A DNA stretch of 5,539 bases from a bacterium. GTDB lineage: Bacteria > UBA9089 > UBA9088. The notes under the pieces were generated by a model. That model searched no databases and had not been told where the DNA came from. It was given only the letters and a program-made list of their open reading frames with translations. The position numbers and the translations under genes are program-made. Below are positions 1 to 5,125 of this stretch, one piece after another (the stretch's first letter is position 1; each line of letters starts with the position of its first letter). Location of the stretch: NCBI GenBank assembly GCA_040756715.1, contig JBFLYE010000017.1, positions 1 through 5,539 of the forward strand, written 5' to 3'.

Positions 1-50
1 TTTTGAAGTAGTTCTTCTTCTGGTTCCATCTCTATTATATTTATCGGCAT
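1..50 (-). CDS. Possible 5' end of a leftward gene, cut by the window edge
   Basis: Reading leftward from an ATG at 50-48 there is an open frame without a stop to the window edge, encoding MPINIIEMEPEEELLQ. A stop lies in frame about 27 bases upstream of this ATG, so the start would be here or at the second ATG (29-27). No Shine-Dalgarno sequence precedes the first ATG; a TTGACA box lies on the same strand at 75-70 but no good -10 follows at the proper distance. Sixteen residues are too few to recognise a family. The acidic, charged peptide looks like plausible coding sequence, but a chance open frame is quite possible. Confidence 0.35.
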   Translation of the reverse strand, partial: MPINIIEMEPEEELLQ

Positions 51-172
51 AAAATGAGAAAAAGTTAACTGTCAAAGAGCAATTTTTGAGAAACGAACTT
101 CAAGGTTGCGAAAAATAAGAAATTTTACCTTTTATTTTCCCATTGTAACCTGTATCATTATAAGCATAATCC

Positions 173-207
173 TTACCATTATTTTCTTTATCATAAAAAA
201 ATGGTAA
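173..207. repeat. Imperfect inverted repeat upstream of the macro-domain operon
   Basis: TTACCATT at 173-180 is exactly mirrored by AATGGTAA at 200-207. After one A-A mismatch the pairing continues with four T-A pairs (182-185 with 195-198), leaving a nine-base loop. The right arm coincides with the weak -35-like TGGTAA (202-207) that stands 17 bases before a perfect TATAAT at 225-230. It could be an operator or a weak hairpin. No T-run follows on either strand, so it does not look like an intrinsic terminator. Confidence 0.45.
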
Positions 208-230
208 CTATTCAGGTCTAAAGGTATAAT
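202..230 (+). promoter_or_regulatory. Possible upstream promoter with perfect -10, weak -35
   Basis: A perfect TATAAT lies at 225-230, with TGGTAA (3 of 6 matches to TTGACA) at 202-207, spacing 17. Transcription would start near 237, inside the next promoter. The region is very AT-rich, so a -10-like hexamer can arise by chance; the better promoter is the one at 236-264. Confidence 0.3.
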
Positions 231-235
231 AAATA

Positions 236-264
236 TTGTCAAAAAAAGCTTTTTTTGATATACT
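236..264 (+). promoter_or_regulatory. Sigma70-type promoter of the macro-efp-accB-like-tsaD operon
   Basis: The -35 box TTGTCA (236-241, 5 of 6) and the -10 box TATACT (259-264, 5 of 6) are separated by exactly 17 bases. Transcription should start near 271, giving a leader of about 19 bases before the ATG at 290. The leader holds only a weak AAAGG (274-278) at 11-base spacing. The spacer is almost wholly occupied by a palindrome, which suggests either regulation by a DNA-binding protein or an A-tract effect on promoter shape. Confidence 0.65.
239..258. repeat. 20-bp perfect palindrome filling the promoter spacer
   Basis: The sequence TC-A7-GC-T7-GA is its own reverse complement over 20 bases. 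It begins within the last three bases of the -35 box and ends directly before the -10 box, so anything bound here would block RNA polymerase. Long A and T tracts around a GC step can also be intrinsically bent or stiff DNA. As RNA it would not be made, because it lies upstream of the predicted transcription start. A terminator role for a gene to the left is unlikely because the neighbouring left frame reads away. Confidence 0.6.
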
Positions 265-289
265 TTGCTGATTAAAGGCTAAATTTACG

Positions 290-811
290 ATGATAAAGAT
301 TATCCTTTCTGATATAACTGAGCAAGATTGTGATGCAATTGTCAATGCGGCAAATTCTAGTTTAATGGGTGGAGGTGGGGTTGATGGAGCAATCCATAGA
401 AAGGGTGGAGAAAAAATCCTTGAGGAATGCAAGGAGATTATAAAAAAGATAGGGTATCTTGAAACAGGAAGGGCTGTCATTACAAGGGGTGGAAACCTTA
501 AGGCAAAATTTGTTATCCATACCGTAGGTCCAATCTGGAGGGGTGGAAAAAATAGGGAGGAAAGCCTTTTAAAGAGCTGTTATCAAGAGAGCCTAAAGCT
601 TGCTTTGGAAAATAATTTAAAAACAATTGCATTCCCATCCATATCTACAGGTGCTTATGGCTATCCAAAGGAATTGGCTGCACCTGTTGCGCTGAGAGCG
701 GTTTCTGATTTTTTAAAGGAAGAAAAAGGAATACAAGAGGTAAGGTTTGTCTTGTTTGATAAAGAAACATTTTCTGTTTATAAGGAGGCATTAGATGATC
801 TCAGCGGTTGA
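290..811 (+). CDS. YmdB-like macro-domain protein, probable O-acetyl-ADP-ribose deacetylase
   Basis: This 173-residue protein is essentially one macro domain, about the length of E. coli YmdB. The family binds ADP-ribose and hydrolyses O-acetyl-ADP-ribose or ADP-ribosyl-carboxylate ester bonds in the cytosol. Visible motifs are the strand entry IVNAAN (17-22), the glycine loop LMGGGGVDGAIH (25-36), HTVGPIWRGG (77-86) and the phosphate-binding loop PSISTGAYGYP (116-126). Asn22 and Asp32 match the ten-residue-spaced Asn/Asp pair important for catalysis in YmdB (Asn25/Asp35). The ATG at 290 gives the typical N-terminus; the Shine-Dalgarno (AAAGG, 11 bases away) is weak. It is the first gene of the operon and its end overlaps the efp start by 17 bases. 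Domain assignment is secure; the exact substrate (free ester or protein-linked ADP-ribose) is not. Confidence 0.93.
   Translation: MIKIILSDITEQDCDAIVNAANSSLMGGGGVDGAIHRKGGEKILEECKEIIKKIGYLETGRAVITRGGNLKAKFVIHTVGPIWRGGKNREESLLKSCYQESLKLALENNLKTIAFPSISTGAYGYPKELAAPVALRAVSDFLKEEKGIQEVRFVLFDKETFSVYKEALDDLSG
782..788 (+). promoter_or_regulatory. Strong ribosome binding site for efp inside the macro-domain gene
   Basis: AAGGAGG stands six bases before the efp ATG at 795. It is the best Shine-Dalgarno sequence in the operon and fixes the efp start, even though that start lies inside the upstream gene. It implies that EF-P is translated efficiently and independently of, or coupled to, the macro-domain frame. 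Confidence 0.85.
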
Positions 812-1358
812 TTTAAGGGCGGGGAAGAATATTGAATTTAACAATTCAATATGCACGGTGGTTGATTTTGCCCATATAAAACCAGGAAAAGGACCTGCAT
901 TTGTCAGGGTAAAGCTCAAATCCTGGAATACAGATGCTACAACAGAATACACATTTAGACCTGAACAAAAATTTACCCATGTTGAGGTTTATGAAAAGCA
1001 AAAGCAATATCTCTATAGAAATGGCGATGAATATTGTTTTATGGATACAGAGACATATGAACAGGTAAGTATAGGAAAGGACATTCTAAAGGATAATGCA
1101 AAGTATCTTACAGAAAATATGAATGTAGACTTTCTTGAGTATGACGGAAGGGTGGTCGGAGTAAAGCTTCCTCTAGTGGTTGAGCAGAAAATAAAAGAGA
1201 CAGAGCCAGGATTTAAGGGAGATACAGCAACGGGTGGGACAAAGCCAGCCATTACAGAGACAGGTTTAAACATCTCTGTTCCATTGTTTATTGAGATAGG
1301 CGATGTTGTAAAGATTGACACAAGAACGGGAAGTTATATTGAAAGAGTGAAGAAATGA
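795..1358 (+). CDS. efp: Translation elongation factor P (EF-P) with PGKGP loop
   Basis: EF-P binds the ribosome between the P and E sites and relieves stalling at proline stretches. The 187-residue length and three-domain layout are standard: a KOW-like domain I (about 1-64), then OB domains II (about 65-127) and III (about 128-187). Recognisable stretches are HIKPGKGPAFVRVKLK (27-42), QYLYRNGDEYCFMDTETYEQ (71-90) and the C-terminal GDVVKIDTRTGSYIERVKK part (169-187). Lys32 at the loop tip is the residue that other bacteria modify by beta-lysylation, rhamnosylation (there an Arg) or 5-aminopentanolation. Here it is flanked by two prolines (PGKGP), the form described for an actinobacterial subfamily active without modification. 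The start follows a strong Shine-Dalgarno. The end overlaps the accB-like start by four bases (ATGA). No modification enzyme gene is in the window. Confidence 0.96.
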   Translation: MISAVDLRAGKNIEFNNSICTVVDFAHIKPGKGPAFVRVKLKSWNTDATTEYTFRPEQKFTHVEVYEKQKQYLYRNGDEYCFMDTETYEQVSIGKDILKDNAKYLTENMNVDFLEYDGRVVGVKLPLVVEQKIKETEPGFKGDTATGGTKPAITETGLNISVPLFIEIGDVVKIDTRTGSYIERVKK

Positions 1359-1714
1359 AAGAGGAAAGAATAAGGGAATTGAATACCCTGATGAACAAGA
1401 TGGGTATCCTCGAATTGGAGGTAAAGGATGGTGATTTTGAGTGTAAGATAAAAAAGCGATCCCTATCGCCCCTGCCAGTAATGCAAGAGGAGGAAAAAAA
1501 CCTTCCCATTGTTATAAAATCACCCACGGTTGGCATTTTTTATCCCAAAGTAGAGGAAAACAATATTGTTTCATCCTCACAGGCTATAGGAACCATAATG
1601 GTTGTAGGTCATCCCCATGAGGTTGTTTCTCCCCAGGATGGAAAGGTTATTCAGGTTTTGGTAAAGGAGGGATTTCCCGTTGAATATGGCCAGCCTTTAG
1701 TTCTCATTTCATAA
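1355..1714 (+). CDS. AccB-like (BCCP-type) protein lacking the biotinylation lysine
   Basis: This 119-residue protein resembles the biotin carboxyl carrier protein of acetyl-CoA carboxylase. It has an AccB-like helical N-terminus (1-35), a short linker (about 36-50, shorter than in most AccB) and a biotinyl/lipoyl-type barrel from SPTVGIFYP (56-64) to PVEYGQPLVLIS (108-119). Gap-free comparison with the BCCP consensus places VVGH (83-86) over AMKL/AMKM, so Gly85 (codon GGT at 1607-1609) occupies the position of the biotinylated lysine. The frame is intact and flanking conserved residues (SPQDG, VEYGQPL) remain, so this is not a frameshift. It cannot carry biotin there. Its position after efp mirrors the common efp-accB-accC order, but tsaD follows instead of accC. 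A structural or regulatory role in acetyl-CoA carboxylase, like the plant BADC proteins, is inference. It overlaps both neighbours, by four bases and one base. Confidence 0.85.
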   Translation: MKEERIRELNTLMNKMGILELEVKDGDFECKIKKRSLSPLPVMQEEEKNLPIVIKSPTVGIFYPKVEENNIVSSSQAIGTIMVVGHPHEVVSPQDGKVIQVLVKEGFPVEYGQPLVLIS

Positions 1715-2700
1715 TGTTCCTTGGCATTGAAACCTCCTGCGATGAGACAAGCATTGGGGTAATTGACGAAAATTACAACCTCCTTTCCTGTGTCATATTT
1801 TCTCAGGATGAGATTCATAAAGAATGGGGTGGTATCTTTCCAGAGCTTGCATCCAGGGCACACCTTGAAAGGATAAGGATGGTATTTGACAAGGCAATTT
1901 TGGATGCTGATATTAAAATTAGTGATATTAAGGCAATTGGGGTAACATATGGGCCTGGGCTTATTGGTTCTCTTCTTGTAGGTCTTTCATTCGCCAAAGG
2001 GTTAAGTATTTCTTTAAATGTCCCATTGTATGGGATAAACCACCTTGATGGACATCTCTCCCTTCCCTTGATTGAGAATAGAAACATTCCCCTTCCTGGC
2101 ATAGGGCTTATTGTATCAGGTGGCCATACTGAGCTTGTATATATCAAGGATTGGGGGATATATGAAAGCCTGGGAAGAACCCTTGATGATGCTGTGGGAG
2201 AGGCGTTTGATAAGGTGGCAAGGCTTCTTGGGTTTTCCTTCCCTGGCGGACCAATCATAGATGAGATTTCTAAAAAGGGAAAGCCGAGCATAAAATTCCC
2301 TATTGCTAAGATAAAAAAGAAAGGATTTGATTTCAGCTTTTCAGGGATTAAAACCGCTGTTTTTTATTATTTAAGGGACAATAAAGGCTATTCAAGAGAG
2401 GATGTTGCTTGTTCTTTTCAGGAGGCTGTAATAAGGGCTTTGATAATTAGGGTTAAAGAAGCTTTATCTTATAAGGATGCAAAAAGCATTATCTTAGGTG
2501 GTGGGGTTGCTTGTAATACCCTGCTTAGACAGAGAATAAAAGAAGAGGGAGAAAAAAGAAAAATCCCTATATTCTTCCCCTCAAAAAGGCTATGTATAGA
2601 TAATGGAGCAATGATAGCAGCTGCTCTTTTAAGAAAGATTAGAAATAACGAACCTCCCTTTCCCCTCTCTATTTCTCCTGAACCAAGTATTAAGCTATGA
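1714..2700 (+). CDS. tsaD: tRNA N6-threonylcarbamoyladenosine (t6A37) synthase subunit TsaD
   Basis: TsaD (Kae1/YgjD/Gcp family) transfers the threonylcarbamoyl group from TC-AMP to A37 of ANN-decoding tRNAs, working with TsaB, TsaC and TsaE. At 328 residues it is the usual length. Family motifs are all present: GIETSCDET (4-12) at the N-terminus, the metal-binding INHLDGH with His110 and His114, the nucleotide loop IVSGGHTEL (133-141), the GEAFDK helix (162-167), SFSGIKTA (208-215), LGGGVACN (261-268) and CIDNGAMIA with Asp296 as the further metal ligand. The ATG shares its A with the TAA stop of the accB-like gene (TAATG) and has no clear Shine-Dalgarno, so translation is probably coupled to that gene. 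It ends the operon. None of its partner genes is in the window. Confidence 0.97.
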   Translation: MFLGIETSCDETSIGVIDENYNLLSCVIFSQDEIHKEWGGIFPELASRAHLERIRMVFDKAILDADIKISDIKAIGVTYGPGLIGSLLVGLSFAKGLSISLNVPLYGINHLDGHLSLPLIENRNIPLPGIGLIVSGGHTELVYIKDWGIYESLGRTLDDAVGEAFDKVARLLGFSFPGGPIIDEISKKGKPSIKFPIAKIKKKGFDFSFSGIKTAVFYYLRDNKGYSREDVACSFQEAVIRALIIRVKEALSYKDAKSIILGGGVACNTLLRQRIKEEGEKRKIPIFFPSKRLCIDNGAMIAAALLRKIRNNEPPFPLSISPEPSIKL

Positions 2701-2751
2701 TTTTAATAAATCCTTACTGTGATACCTAAACACATACTTGCATTTTGAATT

Positions 2752-4962
2752 TTATATTATCGCCTCCATTGAGAGACAGGGATGGTTTTTCTCTTTGCAC
2801 CAATTTAAGACTTCCTCTTCGGTTAAGGCGTTTTCCTCAGTGGCAATTAGCTCAAAAAGATTGGGAATTCCCTCCTCTTCTCCCCTTCTTTTTAATACAT
2901 CGGCAAGGGCTTCCTTTAACTTATTTGGCATCCAAACAAGCCTCTTTATTCCACCCTCTGCCTTAAGATACTTCTTTGAGCCGATATAAAACTTTGAATG
3001 TCCAATAAATCCAGGGGTTTGCTGGCCTCCACCTACAGAGCCAGCTAGGGTTGAGAATTTCATGCCGCAAGGGGTCATCCCAGTATGGTCTCTATCCACA
3101 ATCATAATCCCAGAAACCGAAGGAAGGAGAACCGAGATGCACTCAAAGCAACCGCAGGAAGTCATTGGGTCAACCATTATTGAATAGGCAGACATTCGTT
3201 CAATCTTGTTGTGAGACCTCTCTAAAACAGCTCTATTTACATTATCCCATTGCCCAAGGCTTTCATCAATAACATTTCCCTTTTTTATTGGCTGATTTGG
3301 TCCAGTTGGAGAGATTTGATGGGCGGCTTTTGTATCAAGCCAGTTATATGCTCCGCATAAGCCAGAACGCTCTGGGGTAACAATACAGACATGGTTTGGA
3401 GCAAATGATTGGCATAGGGTGCAGGAATAGAAGGTATCTACGCCTTCATCGGTTAAGCCAGCCATCCTTTCATCCCTTGCTTTATAAACCTTTCTGGCAA
3501 TCTCCCTTTTTTCCTTTATCGTTTCTTCTTCTGTATAGAGAAAAACAGAAACCTTATCAAGAATACTTGAATATTCATGGTGGAATTTGGCATAGATTAT
3601 CTTTCCAATATGGACTAGCCTAAAACCATTCTTATACGCCTCCTTGCTTATCCTTATCCAGCTTATATCCCTCTGGCCTATATGCAAAACACCCGAGGCG
3701 GCATTTAGGGATTCATGGATATGACGCTCTAATATTGGCTCAAAATCCTTTTGCATTTTTGCACCAGAAACCTCAACCCATATCCCCAAAGCCATAGAGC
3801 CTCCTTCCTCTACACTATCAAGGTCAAAGCCGATAACCTCTATTTTTCCATCCTCTACCTCATTGCTTGGCTTTGTGGTTACATATTCAAAGGTGGGTTT
3901 TTTTGTTCTCATCTCATTTATCTCAACAAACATATCCTCCTTTCTTATCCTTTCTCCCGAAAAGGCAGGGCCATAGGGAACAGGTATGTCAATCTTTGCC
4001 GTAATTACCTTAAGCCCTCTGACATATATCGCCTTCTCTACCATTTTGTCAAAGGGAACATTGGAAACAACATGCTCATACATACAAACACCGGTAGGAA
4101 GGATTTCGGGAATTGGCGTATAAGAGATTACCGGAAATCCATAGTTTATTGCCCCTGCTGCTGTAGCATACCATTCATCTGAAACCTCTCCTAATGCAAG
4201 GATAAAGGCAAATACCCGATGGCGATTATATAAAAGGTTTCTTCTATAATCTCCGGGTGCAACACCACCAAAGGACATTGCGGCACGAGAGGCAAAACCC
4301 AAAGCAAAAACAGCAGAATATATATCCTTGCCAAATGGAACAAGCCTAGTTTCCCATCCCAATTGGACATCAGCCTCCCTTAATTGCTCTGCCATTGAAA
4401 CACCGTTGTTTTCTGCGTGTAAAAAGACATAGAGAGTTTTTTCTTGAAGTTCCCTTGCTAGTTTAGCGGCCGTCTCTTTATCAGGGCAACAACCCACACA
4501 GGCAGCAAACCCAGGGGCAGAGCCATCAACAAATTCAATCCCCCTCTCCCTCATTATCTTATCATCTGCTGCACCAAGCCATAGATGGGTTTCATCTGGA
4601 GAGGGTGCGATAAAATAGGGGCAGGGGTCTTCTAAATATTTTAATACCTCAATGATCTCCTCATTCCATAAGGTTGCCATTCCAGCATCAAGGGTCTCTC
4701 CAAGGTATGGAAGGTTAATGTGTTTTGCGGGAATTTCTGGAAGCAAATCCTTTGCCATTTTTAAAACCTTCTCACAATCAGCAAGGGTTTTTACCGGAAT
4801 TCCTGTCATTGCATAGATTATGGGAAGATAATAGCCGGTGTTTGGAAATTCAATGCTTTTTTCTGGAGAAAATCTATCAATTGCCTTAAAAAGCCTTGTT
4901 TCTGCCTCCTTGGCTATTCTGTGCGCTCCCCTTATTGCAGCTTGAGCAATTATTTTTGACAT
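2752..4962 (-). CDS. acsB: CO-methylating acetyl-CoA synthase, CODH/ACS complex beta subunit
   Basis: AcsB joins CO from carbon monoxide dehydrogenase, a methyl group from the corrinoid Fe-S protein and CoA to give acetyl-CoA, the last step of the Wood-Ljungdahl pathway; some organisms run it in reverse. The protein has 736 residues (Moorella 729), so it is complete, with the CODH-contacting N-terminal domain. All A-cluster ligands are present: Cys514, Cys517, Cys526 and Cys536 (SCTLCQSFAPNHVC ... LCGAYNW) for the 4Fe-4S/bridging part, and Cys603-Gly604-Cys605 for the distal nickel. Each is shifted by +8 from the Moorella numbering I recall (506, 509, 518, 528, 595, 597), and the gas-path Phe aligns as Phe520. 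It stands alone: tsaD converges on it and bS22 diverges from it, and no other acs/cdh gene is in view. The ATG has no Shine-Dalgarno and lies about six bases from the predicted transcription start. Confidence 0.97.
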   Translation of the reverse strand: MSKIIAQAAIRGAHRIAKEAETRLFKAIDRFSPEKSIEFPNTGYYLPIIYAMTGIPVKTLADCEKVLKMAKDLLPEIPAKHINLPYLGETLDAGMATLWNEEIIEVLKYLEDPCPYFIAPSPDETHLWLGAADDKIMRERGIEFVDGSAPGFAACVGCCPDKETAAKLARELQEKTLYVFLHAENNGVSMAEQLREADVQLGWETRLVPFGKDIYSAVFALGFASRAAMSFGGVAPGDYRRNLLYNRHRVFAFILALGEVSDEWYATAAGAINYGFPVISYTPIPEILPTGVCMYEHVVSNVPFDKMVEKAIYVRGLKVITAKIDIPVPYGPAFSGERIRKEDMFVEINEMRTKKPTFEYVTTKPSNEVEDGKIEVIGFDLDSVEEGGSMALGIWVEVSGAKMQKDFEPILERHIHESLNAASGVLHIGQRDISWIRISKEAYKNGFRLVHIGKIIYAKFHHEYSSILDKVSVFLYTEEETIKEKREIARKVYKARDERMAGLTDEGVDTFYSCTLCQSFAPNHVCIVTPERSGLCGAYNWLDTKAAHQISPTGPNQPIKKGNVIDESLGQWDNVNRAVLERSHNKIERMSAYSIMVDPMTSCGCFECISVLLPSVSGIMIVDRDHTGMTPCGMKFSTLAGSVGGGQQTPGFIGHSKFYIGSKKYLKAEGGIKRLVWMPNKLKEALADVLKRRGEEEGIPNLFELIATEENALTEEEVLNWCKEKNHPCLSMEAII

Positions 4963-4984
4963 TTTAAGATTAAAATTATATAAT
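4956..4984 (+). promoter_or_regulatory. Perfect-consensus sigma70 promoter for bS22-glmU
   Basis: TTGACA (4956-4961) and TATAAT (4979-4984) are both perfect and separated by exactly 17 bases. Transcription should start near 4991, leaving about a 30-base leader with an AGAGG Shine-Dalgarno (5012-5016) before the bS22 ATG. The -35 box runs into the acsB start codon (4962-4960 on the other strand), and the -10 box overlaps the acsB -10 box by two bases. Confidence 0.75.
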
Positions 4985-5003
4985 TAAAGTCTAAAATTTG
5001 CAA
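4975..5003 (-). promoter_or_regulatory. Probable acsB promoter overlapping the bS22 promoter
   Basis: On the minus strand TTGCAA (5003-4998, 4 of 6 matches) and a perfect TATAAT (4980-4975) are 17 bases apart. The start of transcription would fall near 4968, only about five or six bases before the acsB ATG, which would explain the absence of a Shine-Dalgarno. The two -10 boxes form the 10-bp palindrome ATTATATAAT (4975-4984). A longer transcript from further upstream cannot be excluded. Confidence 0.55.
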
Positions 5004-5020
5004 AATAATTAAGAGGTAAA

Positions 5021-5125
5021 ATGAGTAGCGTTGTTAAGAAAAGAAGGAAGAAGATAAGAAAGCATAAATACGAGAAGCTTAGGAAGAGGCTTCGGGCTGA
5101 AAGAAAGAGGTATGGAAAGCTGTGA
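5021..5125 (+). CDS. bS22-like / AURKAIP1-COX24 domain small basic protein
   Basis: This 34-residue protein begins MSSVVKKRRKKIRKHKYEKL and is almost entirely lysine and arginine. The pattern S-V-x-K-K-R-R-K-K-x-x-K-H-K-Y-x-K is the COX24/AURKAIP1 (DUF1713) signature. Mycobacterial members of this family are the small-subunit ribosomal protein bS22, and mitochondrial members belong to mitoribosomes, so a role in the small ribosomal subunit is likely. AGAGG lies four bases before the ATG. The end overlaps the glmU start by 14 bases in another frame. Such short genes are often missed in annotation; the signature and the upstream promoter and ribosome binding site make this one credible. Confidence 0.88.
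   Translation: MSSVVKKRRKKIRKHKYEKLRKRLRAERKRYGKL

Noticed and set aside
51-289. Riboswitch, tRNA or CRISPR repeat in the left intergenic region
   Set aside because: The stretch is AT-rich with only short inverted repeats; there are no spaced direct repeats, no cloverleaf and no conserved riboswitch core that I can see.
1013-1321. Open frame on the minus strand inside efp
   Set aside because: Antisense shadow of a clear EF-P gene, without start signals or recognisable motifs.
1601-1612. Frameshift or sequencing error as the cause of the missing AMKM motif in the accB-like gene
   Set aside because: Conserved residues on both sides stay in one frame with no insertion or deletion against the BCCP consensus, so the change is by substitution at several neighbouring codons, not by a frame slip.
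1815-2291. Long open frame on the minus strand inside tsaD
   Set aside because: It is antisense to a gene with complete family motifs, has no recognisable domain and no ribosome binding site; a codon-bias shadow.
2689-2708. Possible terminator hairpin after tsaD (TATTAA/TTAATA)
   Set aside because: The stem is only six A-T pairs, overlaps the tsaD stop and has no T-run; neither tsaD nor acsB shows an intrinsic terminator in the 51-base gap.
2738-2989. Rightward frames starting just after tsaD
   Set aside because: They run antisense over the C-terminal AcsB codons, which are conserved, and look like low-complexity Phe/Ser/Leu-rich shadow translation.
3751-4182. 143-codon rightward frame inside acsB
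   Set aside because: It is antisense to the well-conserved AcsB coding sequence; its peptide has no family signature and no promoter or Shine-Dalgarno.
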